From an uncultured Methylococcaceae bacterium (GTDB taxonomy: Bacteria; Pseudomonadota; Gammaproteobacteria; Methylococcales; Methylomonadaceae), in NCBI GenBank assembly GCA_903908165.1, contig CAIVQX010000009.1, positions 24,826 through 88,825 on the forward strand: 64,000 nt of DNA, in the 5' to 3' direction. Below are positions 50,705 through 61,593 of the stretch, piece after piece (the first letter of the stretch is position 1; every line of letters starts with the position of its first letter). The position numbers were made by a program, and so were the translations under genes. The notes beneath the pieces were generated by a model, which saw only the letters and a list, made by a program, of their open reading frames with translations, did not search any database and was not told where the DNA came from.

Positions 50705-51103
50705 ATGACAGAAAATACATACATAAATGATGAACAGTGGCGGGAGAAATTAACATCAGAGCAATTTAGTATTTGTCGTTTAAAAGCTACTGAAGCACCT
50801 TTTACAGGCAAGTACAATGATTGTAAGCTGATTGGAATTTACCATTGTGTTTGTTGTGGCAATCCTTTATTTGATTCTGAGACTAAGTACGATTCGGGAT
50901 CAGGCTGGCCTAGTTTTTGGTCCGAATTACCTGAAGGTAGCGTAACCGAGCACATTGATGTCACTCATGGATTGCGTCGAGTTGAAGTAACCTGTAAGGT
51001 ATGTGACGCACACTTAGGACATGTATTTGAAGACGGTCCAGCACCAACAGGATTGCGATATTGCATTAATTCAGCGGCTATGGATTTTAAAGAGAAAATA
51101 TGA
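50705..51103 (+). CDS. msrB: Peptide-methionine (R)-S-oxide reductase
   Basis: [48 protein letters not shown]. Confidence 0.97.
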   Translation: MTENTYINDEQWREKLTSEQFSICRLKATEAPFTGKYNDCKLIGIYHCVCCGNPLFDSETKYDSGSGWPSFWSELPEGSVTEHIDVTHGLRRVEVTCKVCDAHLGHVFEDGPAPTGLRYCINSAAMDFKEKI

Positions 51104-52401
51104 GTGCGCAACAACAAGTACAACATTTATTGGATTTTGTTGATGCCAGTCCCAGTCCATGGCATGTAATAAAAAGTGTTGAAGCACAGCTTGCTGGTTT
51201 TAATTTTGTAAAATTGGATGAAACTTTAAAGTGGACATTGGAGCCAAGTGGACGTTATTACGTAGTACGTGATGATTCTTCCATCATTATTTTTGTGCTC
51301 GGACAAAAGCCATTAGTTGAAACCGGTTTTAAAATGATTGGTGCGCATACCGATTCGCCAGGTTTAAGAATAAAGCCAAATACCGCAACAAGCATTGATG
51401 GCCTTCTAAGAGTAGGCGTTGAAATTTATGGAGGACCTATTCTTGCTACCTTTACAGATCGAGATTTAAGCCTTGCTGGACGTGTAAATTATAAAGATGC
51501 TAAAAACAATATAGTAAGTTCATTAGTTAAGTTTGATAGCCCTCTATTACGACTGCCTAATTTGGCTATTCACATGAACAGAATGGTGAATGAAGAGGGT
51601 TTAAAGCTTCACAAACAGAATGAATTACCTTTGATTTTATCAACATTGGCTCAAGAATGTTTGCCGCAAACTTATTTTTTAGAATTGTTAAAGGGGCAGA
51701 CGGCCTGTGAAATTGAACGTATTCTGTCTTGGGATCTTGCAGTTTATGATACGCAAAAAGGTAGTTTTTGGGGGGCAGAAAACGAATTTTATGCGGACAG
51801 TCAATTGGATAATTTAGCTTCCTGTCATGCCGCGTTACAAGCGTTGTTGGATGATGAGCTATTGGTGAATGAAAATACGCTAGTGTGTGCTTTTTTTGAC
51901 CATGAAGAAATTGGCAGTGAGAGTAATCGAGGTGCAGATGGAAGTTTTCTTGGTGATGTCCTTAAGCGGATAGCTTTAGTGACTGAAAATAATGAGGAAG
52001 ATTTTACAAGGGCGTTGGCTAAAAGTTTTATGATTAGTGCAGATATGGCGCATGCTTACCAACCTAATTTTCCCTTAGCTTATGATCAGGATCATAAGAT
52101 TTCTGTCAATAAAGGCCCTGTGATTAAAGTAAATGCTAATCATCGATATAGTACCGAAGGTGTTTCAGAAGCTATGTTTGTAGATTGGTGTGAGCAAGCT
52201 TGCGTGCCTTATCAAAAATATGCGCACCGAAGTGATTTGGCTTGCGGTAGTACCATTGGACCGATAACATCAGCTAGATTGGGTATTCGATCTGTCGATG
52301 TTGGCAATCCATTATGGGCCATGCATAGTATTAGAGAAAGTGCAGGGGTTTTAGATCATAGCTATATGATAAAAGTGCTGAAAAAGTTTTTTGCCCAATA
52401 G
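51100..52401 (+). CDS. M18 family aminopeptidase
   Basis: [46 protein letters not shown]. Confidence 0.95.
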   Translation: MSAQQQVQHLLDFVDASPSPWHVIKSVEAQLAGFNFVKLDETLKWTLEPSGRYYVVRDDSSIIIFVLGQKPLVETGFKMIGAHTDSPGLRIKPNTATSIDGLLRVGVEIYGGPILATFTDRDLSLAGRVNYKDAKNNIVSSLVKFDSPLLRLPNLAIHMNRMVNEEGLKLHKQNELPLILSTLAQECLPQTYFLELLKGQTACEIERILSWDLAVYDTQKGSFWGAENEFYADSQLDNLASCHAALQALLDDELLVNENTLVCAFFDHEEIGSESNRGADGSFLGDVLKRIALVTENNEEDFTRALAKSFMISADMAHAYQPNFPLAYDQDHKISVNKGPVIKVNANHRYSTEGVSEAMFVDWCEQACVPYQKYAHRSDLACGSTIGPITSARLGIRSVDVGNPLWAMHSIRESAGVLDHSYMIKVLKKFFAQ

Positions 52402-52436
52402 CTATTTTTTGTAGTCTGATTGATCATTTTTAGCTT

Positions 52437-53027
52437 GTGAATAATTTGCTACCTTATGATGGTGAGCTATATTGGGTTAGGCAGTTTTATACACCAGATG
52501 AGTCAGATTATTTATTTACAACATTTAAAACTAGCCTGGCTTGGCAGGAAGAAAGTATTTTTATGTTTGGGCGATGGGTTAAAGTTCCGCGTTTGATGTG
52601 CTGGTATGGTGATCCGGATGCGTATTATCAATACTCTGGTGTTAATCATCAACCTAAACCTTGGAATAAAGAGTTACAGTTAATAAGGGTAAAGATAGAG
52701 CAACGATTTGGAAGTACTTATAACAGTGTTTTGGCTAATTTGTATCGGGATGGTAATGACTCAATGGGTTGTCATGCCGATGATGAAAAAGAGTTAGGAC
52801 AAAATCCTGTGATTGCCTCTTTAAGCCTCGGTGATCAACGATTATTTAAATTACATCATAAAATAAATAAAACAACAGTCGATATTATTCTCGGCCATGG
52901 CGATTTATTAATTATGGCAGGCACTCTTCAAAACTACTGGCAACATTCAGTTCCTAAAACTAAAAAATTAAAGACACCTAGAATTAATTTGACCTTTCGT
53001 CATATTGTAGGCACTGGCAAAAGATAA
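52437..53027 (+). CDS. Alpha-ketoglutarate-dependent dioxygenase AlkB-like
   Basis: VLANLYRDGNDSMGCHADDEKELG (HxD), RINLTFR; GTG start. Confidence 0.9.
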   Translation: MNNLLPYDGELYWVRQFYTPDESDYLFTTFKTSLAWQEESIFMFGRWVKVPRLMCWYGDPDAYYQYSGVNHQPKPWNKELQLIRVKIEQRFGSTYNSVLANLYRDGNDSMGCHADDEKELGQNPVIASLSLGDQRLFKLHHKINKTTVDIILGHGDLLIMAGTLQNYWQHSVPKTKKLKTPRINLTFRHIVGTGKR

Positions 53028-53081
53028 CGAGTTCTTGCGATTGCTAATTCTTATGTTTGGTCTTCTGTTTTAAAGAAAATA

Positions 53082-54098
53082 TCAAAAAGAACGAATAGAT
53101 CGTACTCGGTGAGTCAGATTTTTATTACCATTTAATTGATCACCTGTGTAGAAGTTTTGAAACCATGCATCGAAACTGTTGCTTTCAGATGAGCTCCAGT
53201 AAAGCTGATTTGAAAAGCCACCAACTAGATCCCTTTGTTCGTATAATAGTTTTAGCTCAGCTTTTGTTGGTAGATGCCATTCCTTAGGGTTGGTGCTGGA
53301 TATTTTTTTGGCCTCATGCCAAGTGGCTTTATTTGGCAGATCTTCTGCCTGTGCAGCCAAGCCATGACGACCGGTGTCATTGACATAAAAGATTATGCCA
53401 TCATCATGAAGAATATCACCTAGATTATAATTAGCGTGATATTCATTGACAGGTTCAGGCTGAAAATAATTAAGTTGGTACTTTATTTTTATGGTTTCAA
53501 TAACATCGTATGCGTAAATATTGTTACCAGATGCCCCTACTATTTTATTAATTTCTTTAGCAACATCACGTCTATCTTGGCTGAGTAACCAGCGTGAAAA
53601 TTTTTGGATATCTTTATTTTTACCAAAGAATTTTTCAATAAATTCGACTTCTAGTTTTTCTGCAATAGCCTCTGCTTGATCAAAAAGCTTAGTTTCTAAT
53701 ATTTCTAATTTAAAAGTAAATGCTAAGTCTTTCGATAAGATATGGAGTTTTTGGTATAACTCATCCAAACCTTTAACAAGTTGAATTGCAATTGACCAAC
53801 CAACTTCTAGTTCATTATTAACCTTGATTTTTGGTTCTTTTTCTTCTTGGTCAGGTTCAAATTGGTTTCTTGTTGTAAAGTTTTCAGAGCTATACTCTTC
53901 ACGTCTTTTGGGGTCTATTAAGATGGTATAGGCCTCATTAATTTCTTTGGTTTTTCTTATAGCTTCTTCTTTATCACCTTCAAATCTATCGGGGTGATAA
54001 ACCATCATAAGTGCTTTATAAGCCGCTCTAATGACCACCATTTCTGCATTATCAGTAACGCCTAATACGCTGTAAAAATTTTTTTGGGTTGAGCTCAT
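53082..54098 (-). CDS. J-domain protein fused to C-terminal DUF1566 domain
   Basis: N-terminal NFYSVLGVTDNAEMVVIRAAYKALMMVYHPDRF (HPD); C-terminal ATWHEAKKISSTNPKEWHLPTKAELKLLYEQ...LYWSSSES...HRVRSIRSF. Confidence 0.85.
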   Translation of the reverse strand: MSSTQKNFYSVLGVTDNAEMVVIRAAYKALMMVYHPDRFEGDKEEAIRKTKEINEAYTILIDPKRREEYSSENFTTRNQFEPDQEEKEPKIKVNNELEVGWSIAIQLVKGLDELYQKLHILSKDLAFTFKLEILETKLFDQAEAIAEKLEVEFIEKFFGKNKDIQKFSRWLLSQDRRDVAKEINKIVGASGNNIYAYDVIETIKIKYQLNYFQPEPVNEYHANYNLGDILHDDGIIFYVNDTGRHGLAAQAEDLPNKATWHEAKKISSTNPKEWHLPTKAELKLLYEQRDLVGGFSNQLYWSSSESNSFDAWFQNFYTGDQLNGNKNLTHRVRSIRSF

Positions 54099-54276
54099 TT
54101 TGCACCGTGAAGGAGTTGATTAAAGCATGAAATCACTTTATCAGACCGCATTGTTAAATATAATAACTAAACAATTTGTATACTTAAATTAGGGTTTCAA
54201 ATGTAGAGTTTTTATTTTATTAGTGGTTATTAGTTAGTCGTATATTTTATTATTGAATGAGTGTTGGTCAATAGTT

Positions 54277-55554
54277 TTAGTTTTTAATTGCTTTAAAACC
54301 AATGTCTGTCCGGTAGTAGAGATTATTCCACTTGATGTTGCTGGCAAGTTCATAGGCTTTAGTTTGAGCTTCCTGGATATCATGACCCAATGCACAAGCA
54401 CATAGTACCCGTCCACCTGCAGTGGTTATATTATCACCAATAAATTTGGTGCCGGCATGAAAGATTTTACTATCTGGTTGCTCATGTGTGGGCAAGCCAG
54501 AAATGATATCACCTTTTTGATAGTCATCCGGATATCCTCCGGCAGCCAAAACAACACCTAATGCGGCTCTTTCATCCCATTCCGTGTTGGTTGTGTCAAG
54601 CGTGCCTTCCAAAGCGGCTTCACAAAGTTCAACCAAGTCGCTTTTCATGCGCATCATAATCGGTTGTGTTTCTGGATCACCAAAGCGGCAGTTATACTCT
54701 AAAACTTTAATAGCACCATCGGGTGAAATCATTAGGCCTGCATAAAGAAAACCGGTGTAAGGTAAACCATCAATTATCATACCTTTTAAGGTTGGTTCGA
54801 TGACAGTCCGCATGACCCGTTCATAAATCTCAGGGGTAACGACAGGAGCAGGTGAATAAGCGCCCATTCCACCTGTATTAGGTCCTTTATCACCATTATC
54901 GCGAGCTTTATGATCTTGGGATGTGGCCATTGGTAGGGAATTTTTTCCATCCGCAATGACAATGAAGCTGGCTTCTTCACCTTTAAGAAATTCTTCAATA
55001 ACAACTCGGCTTCCTGCTTCACCAAAAACATTACCTGATAACATGTCCTCAACTGCAGATATAGCTTCTTGTTCGGTTTGAGCGACGATAACGCCTTTAC
55101 CAGCGGCTAAACCATCAGCTTTGACGACAATAGGTGCTCCTTGCTGACGAATATAATTAATAGCTAAATCTTTATCAGTAAAGGTCTGGTATTGGGCTGT
55201 CGGAATGTTGTGACGCATCATAAAGTCTTTGCAATAAGACTTAGAGCCTTCCAGTTGTGCAGCTTTTGCGGTTGGGCCAAAGCAGTTCAAGCCTGCTTCT
55301 TGAAAACGATCAACAATACCCATAACTAGCGGTATCTCAGGGCCGATGATAGTTAAATCGATTTGTTCTGCTTGAGCAAATGCTAATAATCCAGAAATAT
55401 CGTCAACAGCGATAGGTAGGTTTTCAACTAAAGATTCAAGTGCTGTGCCAGGATTGCCAGGGGCGACAAACACTTTTGTAACTTTGGCGGATTGTTTAAC
55501 TTTCCATGCGAGGGCGTGTTCACGACCACCGCTACCAACGATGAGAATTTTCAT
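54277..55554 (-). CDS. purD: Phosphoribosylamine--glycine ligase
   Basis: MKILIVGSGGREHALAWKV, DHKARDNGDKGPNTGGMGAYSPAP. Confidence 0.98.
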   Translation of the reverse strand: MKILIVGSGGREHALAWKVKQSAKVTKVFVAPGNPGTALESLVENLPIAVDDISGLLAFAQAEQIDLTIIGPEIPLVMGIVDRFQEAGLNCFGPTAKAAQLEGSKSYCKDFMMRHNIPTAQYQTFTDKDLAINYIRQQGAPIVVKADGLAAGKGVIVAQTEQEAISAVEDMLSGNVFGEAGSRVVIEEFLKGEEASFIVIADGKNSLPMATSQDHKARDNGDKGPNTGGMGAYSPAPVVTPEIYERVMRTVIEPTLKGMIIDGLPYTGFLYAGLMISPDGAIKVLEYNCRFGDPETQPIMMRMKSDLVELCEAALEGTLDTTNTEWDERAALGVVLAAGGYPDDYQKGDIISGLPTHEQPDSKIFHAGTKFIGDNITTAGGRVLCACALGHDIQEAQTKAYELASNIKWNNLYYRTDIGFKAIKN

Positions 55555-55647
55555 AAGGATGCTCGTATGTTATGGCTGTAATTTTGTGAGTCGAGTGTGT
55601 TAAAGGGCGAGTTAACTTGCTGATACCTTTTCTAGTGTCAGCTTGAA

Positions 55648-57207
55648 TTAATGTCTAAAATGACGCATGCCAGTAAATACCATAGCAATATTATGTTCAT
55701 TTGCGGCTGCAATAACTTCATTATCACGCATAGAACCCCCAGGTTGAATTATGGCGGTAATGCCCGCTTCTGCAGCAGCATCTATGCCATCTCTAAATGG
55801 GAAGAAGGCATCTGAAGCCATCGCTGATCCAGGTACGATCAAACCTTCATCAGATGCTTTAATGCCAGCAATTTTTGCAGAATAGACGCGGCTCATTTGC
55901 CCAGCACCTACACCAATTGTTTGACCATTTTTACAGTAAACGATGGCATTGGATTTAACGAATTTAGCAACCTTCCAAGCGAATAATAAATCAACTAATT
56001 CTTGTTCTGTAGGAGCACGTTGACTAACAACTTTAATATCTGAACGGGTAATTTGGCCAACATCCTTATCCTGAACGAGTAGACCACCGGCAATGCGTTT
56101 GAAATCGAAAGAAGGTTGATCAATAGCGTTCCACATGCCGCATTCTAGAGCCCGAATGTTTTGTTTTTCAACTAGAACCGTTTGTGCGTCAGGACTGATA
56201 GAGGGAGCAATAATAACTTCAACAAATTGACGCTTGATAATTTCACTAGCTGTTTTTTTATCCAGTTCTCGGTTAAAAGCGATAATGCCACCAAATGCAG
56301 AGGTTGGGTCAGTGCTATAGGCTTTATCGTAAGCAGCAAGAATGTCATCAGCTTCGGCAACACCGCAAGGGTTTGCATGTTTAACGATGACACAAGTGGG
56401 TTTGTCATTAAAGGCTTTTACACATTCCAGAGCGGCATCTGCATCGGCAATGTTATTGTAAGAAAGTTCTTTACCTTGGATTTGTCTGGCAGCAGCAATC
56501 GTCCCTGAAGCAGGGGATTTTTCTCGATAAAAAGCTGCATTTTGATGAGGATTTTCACCATAACGCATAGTTTGGTTAAGATAAAACTGTAAATTTAGGG
56601 TGTCTGGGAATTGATTATTGTTAATACTGCCTAAATAAGTTGCAATGGCTGTGTCATAACGTGCGGTATGTTCAAAACTTTTTAACGCCAACTTAAAGCG
56701 AGTCTCAGCAGAAAGGCAGTTATTAGCGTTTTTTAGTTCAGATAGGGTTGAAGCATAGTCAGAAGGATGGACGATTATTGCTACATCGACATGATTTTTG
56801 GCTGCTGCGCGAATCATCGTAGGACCGCCAATATCTATATTCTCAATTGCAGTTTCCAAATCACAATCCCCTTTAGCTATTGTTTCTTCAAACGGATAAA
56901 GATTAACAACAACCATGTCGATTGGCTTAATTCCATTCTTGAGCATTATTGCATCATCAATACCTCTTCGCCCCAAAATGCCACCATGAACTTTTGGATG
57001 TAAGGTTTTAACCCGACCGTCCATCATTTCTGGAAAACCTGTATAGTCTGAAACGTCTGTGACTGAAATATTATGCTCTGCCAGTGTTTTTGCTGTCCCT
57101 CCCGTAGATAAAATTTCAATACCCAGTTGACTCAATTCCTGACAAAATTCGACGATACCTGATTTATCAGAAACGCTTATCAAAGCGCGAGTAATTTTTT
57201 TGTTCAT
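55648..57207 (-). CDS. purH: Bifunctional AICAR formyltransferase/IMP cyclohydrolase
   Basis: [34 protein letters not shown]. Start adjusted from 57264 to 57207. Confidence 0.97.
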   Translation of the reverse strand: MNKKITRALISVSDKSGIVEFCQELSQLGIEILSTGGTAKTLAEHNISVTDVSDYTGFPEMMDGRVKTLHPKVHGGILGRRGIDDAIMLKNGIKPIDMVVVNLYPFEETIAKGDCDLETAIENIDIGGPTMIRAAAKNHVDVAIIVHPSDYASTLSELKNANNCLSAETRFKLALKSFEHTARYDTAIATYLGSINNNQFPDTLNLQFYLNQTMRYGENPHQNAAFYREKSPASGTIAAARQIQGKELSYNNIADADAALECVKAFNDKPTCVIVKHANPCGVAEADDILAAYDKAYSTDPTSAFGGIIAFNRELDKKTASEIIKRQFVEVIIAPSISPDAQTVLVEKQNIRALECGMWNAIDQPSFDFKRIAGGLLVQDKDVGQITRSDIKVVSQRAPTEQELVDLLFAWKVAKFVKSNAIVYCKNGQTIGVGAGQMSRVYSAKIAGIKASDEGLIVPGSAMASDAFFPFRDGIDAAAEAGITAIIQPGGSMRDNEVIAAANEHNIAMVFTGMRHFRH

Positions 57208-57272
57208 GGAGGCCTTTAAAATGAGTGGGTAAGGAGTGGTGTAATTAATGTAAAGTTGGTTCAAGTTGAACT

Positions 57273-57557
57273 TTAAGAAATACCATGTTGATCTAGTTTT
57301 TTACGTAATGTGCTGCGACTTAATCCCAAAACTTTTGCTGCTTTGGTTTGATTATATCCGGCATGCTTGAGTGCGGTTTCTAATAAGGGTTTTTCAACTT
57401 CATTAATGACCATTGAATGTAAATCAAATGCGTCATGGTCGCATAATTGTGAAAGATAATGCTCTACAGCTTGTTTGACATATAAAGATAGTGGTAGACA
57501 GGGAATCCTCCCGTTTTCCAAGTCAATAATTTCAGCATTTATCTGAGATGCTTTCAT
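57273..57557 (-). CDS. fis: Fis family DNA-binding protein
   Basis: C-terminal [38 protein letters not shown]; dusB-fis order. Confidence 0.95.
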   Translation of the reverse strand: MKASQINAEIIDLENGRIPCLPLSLYVKQAVEHYLSQLCDHDAFDLHSMVINEVEKPLLETALKHAGYNQTKAAKVLGLSRSTLRKKLDQHGIS

Positions 57558-57558
57558 G

Positions 57559-58539
57559 TTAAATAACTTTATTTGTAGATAAGTAAGTAAATGCTACGTT
57601 AATCAGCGTAACTTGTTTGGAAGGACAATTAGCCTGGTTGATATCACTTTTAATCTCTGGGTTAATGTTAAGATTTTTAAGGTACCAAACTATATGTTTT
57701 CGGGCTATTCTAACACCACTGACATTGCCGTAGAAACTATAAAGTTTTTCTAGATGATTCAATAGAGTGCTCTGTATAGTCGAGACTGTTGGTTTTTCAA
57801 GATATTTTCCTGTTTCAAAAAAATAGTTTATTTCAGTAAATAACCATGGATTGCCTTGAGCAGCTCGGCCTATCATAATGGCATCAGCACCTGTGTTTGT
57901 AAGAACAAAGTGTGCTTTTTCAGCTGAATCAATATCACCATTGGCTATTATTGGGATATTTACCGATTGCTTAACTTTTTTAATGGTTTCATATTCAGCT
58001 TCTCCGTTAAATTTACATTCACGTGTTCTACCATGCAAGGTTAAAGCAGCTATGCCAGAATTTTCAGCTATTTTGGCTATTTCAACTGCATTACGATTAT
58101 GTAAATCCCATCCGGTTCTTATTTTTAGTGTCACAGGAACATCAACAGCATTAACAACAGCAGTCAGTATTTTCTCGACTAGAGGTTCATCTTTTAATAA
58201 AGCAGAGCCCGCGGCTACTGAGCAGACTTTTTTTGCCGGACAGCCCATATTGATATCTATAATTTGAGCGCCACCTTTTACATTAAATCTGGCGGCTTCA
58301 GCCATCTGCTCTGGATTGGTACCTAAAATCTGTACAGATCTAAGTCCACTTTCACCACTATGATTCGCTTTTAATAATGTTCGTTTATGATGGCGTAATG
58401 CAGGATTAGATGCCACCATTTCAGAGATAGCCAAGCCTGCACCAAATTGTTTGCACAGCTCCCTGAAAGGGCGGTCACTGATACCAGCCATAGGTGCTAG
58501 TATCAGTTTGTTTTTAAGGCTATAAGGGCCGATTTGCAT
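57559..58539 (-). CDS. dusB: tRNA-dihydrouridine synthase B
   Basis: LAPMAGISDRPFRELCKQFGAGLAISEMV, INMGCPAKKVC. Confidence 0.96.
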   Translation of the reverse strand: MQIGPYSLKNKLILAPMAGISDRPFRELCKQFGAGLAISEMVASNPALRHHKRTLLKANHSGESGLRSVQILGTNPEQMAEAARFNVKGGAQIIDINMGCPAKKVCSVAAGSALLKDEPLVEKILTAVVNAVDVPVTLKIRTGWDLHNRNAVEIAKIAENSGIAALTLHGRTRECKFNGEAEYETIKKVKQSVNIPIIANGDIDSAEKAHFVLTNTGADAIMIGRAAQGNPWLFTEINYFFETGKYLEKPTVSTIQSTLLNHLEKLYSFYGNVSGVRIARKHIVWYLKNLNINPEIKSDINQANCPSKQVTLINVAFTYLSTNKVI

Positions 58540-58574
58540 TAAGAAGGATCAAGATATTTTGTACGGGTTGATTA

Positions 58575-59102
58575 TTACTTTTCAGTTGAATCATTCCAGA
58601 TTTCATTATCTCTATCTTCAGCTTCTAGTTTAATAGCATCTTCAGGATAGATGTGCCAGAAAGACTTATCTATCTTAGCATTGTTGTATCCTTCTTTTTT
58701 CTCATGGGTAAATGGGCACCACCAGTTTTCAACAATTTTAACCATATAAGCATGCCATTCAAAAAGAGCAACGCTGACAGGGCAATACCATGTACAGTTC
58801 AGTATCCAGTAAAGTTTTGATTGTGCCAAACTCAATTTGAAAGAACCATCCATGGTGATTTGGTTTTTAAGATTGTAACGATGTGAGCTTCTTGCAGGAA
58901 GGAAGTCACATAAGGTTTTAATATTTTGACCGCCAATGAGTCTTAAATGGAAGTAAGTTAGATAAGCGCTTAGGAAAACAAAGGGTAAAGTCAATATCGG
59001 CAGGTAAACAAAAATTAAACCAATTGTTCTTTGCAGAACCGGTACTTTCTGATGGTTTTTGCCTATCTCAGCTCGGCCAGAACATGAATCGCATGCTTTC
59101 AT
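58575..59102 (-). CDS. Hypothetical membrane protein with N-terminal CxxC
   Basis: MKACDSCSGRAEIG..., hydrophobic segment LIFVYLPILTLPFVFLSAYLTYF; probably co-transcribed with the small ORF and rlmI. Confidence 0.6.
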   Translation of the reverse strand: MKACDSCSGRAEIGKNHQKVPVLQRTIGLIFVYLPILTLPFVFLSAYLTYFHLRLIGGQNIKTLCDFLPARSSHRYNLKNQITMDGSFKLSLAQSKLYWILNCTWYCPVSVALFEWHAYMVKIVENWWCPFTHEKKEGYNNAKIDKSFWHIYPEDAIKLEAEDRDNEIWNDSTEK

Positions 59103-59124
59103 TATTTATATATCCTCGTTTACT

Positions 59125-59286
59125 TTATTGTTGATTTGGTTGGTATTCATTTAAGAGTTGGTAAATACTTAAGCAGCCGGCACAGCAGAATTTTAGTGGA
59201 CCTTTATTTGTATTTAGGGTGAAACTGGTTAAGTTGGTTTTTTGTCCACAAAGCGTGCAAGAAAGTTCGTATTTTATAATGGTCAT
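59125..59286 (-). CDS. 53-aa Cys-rich protein, resembling the metal-binding domain of FixI/CcoI-type P-type ATPases
   Basis: Read from the minus strand: MTIIKYELSCTLCGQKTNLTSFTLNTNKGPLKFCCAGCLSIYQLLNEYQPNQQ*; absent from the ORF track (shorter than every ORF listed). Confidence 0.75.
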   Translation of the reverse strand: MTIIKYELSCTLCGQKTNLTSFTLNTNKGPLKFCCAGCLSIYQLLNEYQPNQQ

Positions 59287-59303
59287 AAAGATGTCTCAAT
59301 TAT

Positions 59304-60500
59304 TTATAAACTTGAAGAGACTGAGCAAAAAAATGTTTTCAAATATTCCGTTTCAGGCGATGCTGGATCAATTGGGTGGTCTGGACCTTGTCCGCCACTA
59401 TTAAAGAATACCAGATGCCGATCTATATGTCGTCCTGAACCGCGCAAAATTTCATGAAGATTTTCACGGCTCAGGTGAAATGAACATGAGGCTGAGATTA
59501 GAATGCCGTTCTTAGATAAAACTTGAAGTGCGAGCTGATTTAATCGGCGATAGGCTTCGTAACCTTGCTTAAAATCTTTTTTCCGTTTAATTAAAGCAGG
59601 TGGATCTAGAACAATAATATCATAAAGTTGGTTTTCCAGTCGGGCTTGCTTTAAAAATTCAAATACATCATTATGCACAAAGTGCATTTTATCTCCAACC
59701 TGGTTGAGCTGAGCATTATCTTTTGCCAATTTCAAAGCACCTTCCGAGGCATCAACGCAAGTAACTTCTAGTGCGCCTGCAATTGCGGCAGGAATTCCCC
59801 AGGCGCCAGTGTACGAAAATAAATCCAGAATTCGTTGATTTTTGGCGATACTCGCCAACATGCCTCGGCTAATTCGATGGTCATAAAACCAGCCGGTTTT
59901 TTGACCATCCATAACATCTATTTTAAACTGAGCATGGTTTTCTTCAATGATCAGTATTTCAGGGAGCTGGCCATAAATCACTTCGGATTCCAAACTCAAA
60001 CCCTCAAGTTCTCGCTGGCTGTTATCATTTTTTAAAACGATAGCAATGGGGTTTAATAACTCAATTAGTGCGGTGATTAAGGCCTCTTTGCGTTGTTCAA
60101 TTCCTGCAGTTGTTATCTGAACAGATAAAACTGATCCAAAACGATCAATTACCAAGCCCGGTAAACCATCACTTTCACCAAAAACAAGTCGATAGAAAGG
60201 CTTGTTGAAAATTTTCTCACGTAAAGTTATAGCTGTTGTAAAACGATCTTTAAAAAAATTAACACCACATTTAAGGTTGGCTTTTCTTGATAGTATTCGG
60301 GCACAAATTAAGGTTTTGGGGTTAATGTAAGCGGTCCCCATGATTTTTCCATCATCACTTTTAACGTTGACCAGGTCACCTGGTGCGAATTGCTCAAGGG
60401 TTGTTTTTTTTGTATCAATTTCATTGCTAAAAACCCACAGATGACCTTTGCGAAGACGTTTGTCCTCATTCTTTCTTAAGTAGACTTCAGGTAGTGACAT
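59304..60500 (-). CDS. rlmI: 23S rRNA (cytosine-C5)-methyltransferase, RlmI-like (PUA + SAM-MTase)
   Basis: LRKGHLWVFSNEID (PUA), VVLDPPALIKRKKDFKQGYEAYRRLN, SASCSFHLS. Confidence 0.9.
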   Translation of the reverse strand: MSLPEVYLRKNEDKRLRKGHLWVFSNEIDTKKTTLEQFAPGDLVNVKSDDGKIMGTAYINPKTLICARILSRKANLKCGVNFFKDRFTTAITLREKIFNKPFYRLVFGESDGLPGLVIDRFGSVLSVQITTAGIEQRKEALITALIELLNPIAIVLKNDNSQRELEGLSLESEVIYGQLPEILIIEENHAQFKIDVMDGQKTGWFYDHRISRGMLASIAKNQRILDLFSYTGAWGIPAAIAGALEVTCVDASEGALKLAKDNAQLNQVGDKMHFVHNDVFEFLKQARLENQLYDIIVLDPPALIKRKKDFKQGYEAYRRLNQLALQVLSKNGILISASCSFHLSRENLHEILRGSGRHIDRHLVFFNSGGQGPDHPIDPASPETEYLKTFFCSVSSSL

Positions 60501-60533
60501 GTTTATTTAGAGTGAAGTTAGTTGTATCGGTTA

Positions 60534-61412
60534 TTAGCGCTTAACGCCATCGAGTCTGATCCAGTCTTCTTGCTGTAGCAAGGGATTAAAATTTATATAT
60601 GGCTTGTAAGCATTGATAACCGAATCGGCTTGTTCGAACAGAATGCCAGATAACACTAATTGACCACCAGAAATGAGTAAGTTACAAATTTGGTCTGACA
60701 TTTCAATGAGTGGTTTTGCCAAGATATTAGCTAAGACAATGTCAGCTTGTAACGGGCTGAATTGTTCAGGTAAGTAGCAATGGATTTTATCGCGTACATT
60801 ATTTTTTAAAGCATTACTTTGAGTTGCTGTAATCGCTTGTGGGTCTATGTCAATGCCATGCGCTATTTTAGCATTTAACAATATAGAAGCCACAGCCAAT
60901 ATGCCCGAACCACAACCATAATCGATAATTGTTTTGTTTGTTAAATCATGGCTGGCAAGCCATTCTAAACATAACGCTGTCGTTGGGTGTGTGCCTGTTC
61001 CAAAAGCAAGTCCGGGATCTAGCGTTAAGCAGACGGTGCCTGGTTCATATTGTTCTTGATCAGTTGGGCAAACCCAAAGCCTGTCGGAAAACTTCATGGG
61101 TTTATAAAATTCCATCCATGCACGTTCCCATTCTTGATCTTCAATGGCTTCATGAAGCCAGCGCTGAAGTTCATCTGCCTTAAATTGCTTGTATACTTGG
61201 AACTTAATAAGGTCTGGATCAGCATCTAATTCATAGAGTGCAATAACTTGGGTATTGCTCCATATTTTAGTTTCACCAATAGCTGGTTCATAAACTGGTT
61301 CATCTTCCGCGTCCATATAAGTAACAGAAACTGCACCGAGAGCACTGAAAAAATCAGCTAGATGTGGCGCCGTTTGCTCATTAGTTATAACAGAAATTTG
61401 ATGCCAAGCCAT
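60534..61412 (-). CDS. prmA: Ribosomal protein L11 methyltransferase
   Basis: LDPGLAFGTGTHPTTALCLEWL, IIDYGCGSGILAVAS, VLANILAKPLIEM. Confidence 0.97.
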   Translation of the reverse strand: MAWHQISVITNEQTAPHLADFFSALGAVSVTYMDAEDEPVYEPAIGETKIWSNTQVIALYELDADPDLIKFQVYKQFKADELQRWLHEAIEDQEWERAWMEFYKPMKFSDRLWVCPTDQEQYEPGTVCLTLDPGLAFGTGTHPTTALCLEWLASHDLTNKTIIDYGCGSGILAVASILLNAKIAHGIDIDPQAITATQSNALKNNVRDKIHCYLPEQFSPLQADIVLANILAKPLIEMSDQICNLLISGGQLVLSGILFEQADSVINAYKPYINFNPLLQQEDWIRLDGVKR

Positions 61413-61552
61413 AGATAAATATATTTGTAAGGTAGGGGGTTAAGTAAAGATGGAATCGGCAGTAATTGATCTTGCCATTTTTATAGATAGTAGTAGATCT
61501 GTGAATAAGTATTGCTGCTTAATGACACGATAAGCCTAATACTGATGGAATG

Positions 61553-61579
61553 TTGGGTTACCAATTTTTGGTAACCCAA
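61553..61579. terminator. Putative transcription terminator hairpin downstream of accC
   Basis: Perfect 10-bp stem TTGGGTTACC/GGTAACCCAA with a 7-nt loop; weak U-tract. Confidence 0.5.
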
Positions 61580-61593
61580 TTTATCGCTATTAC

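Noticed and set aside
56182-56508. Antisense ORFs within purH and purD
   Set aside because: Overlap conserved essential purine genes and show no recognisable protein family features.
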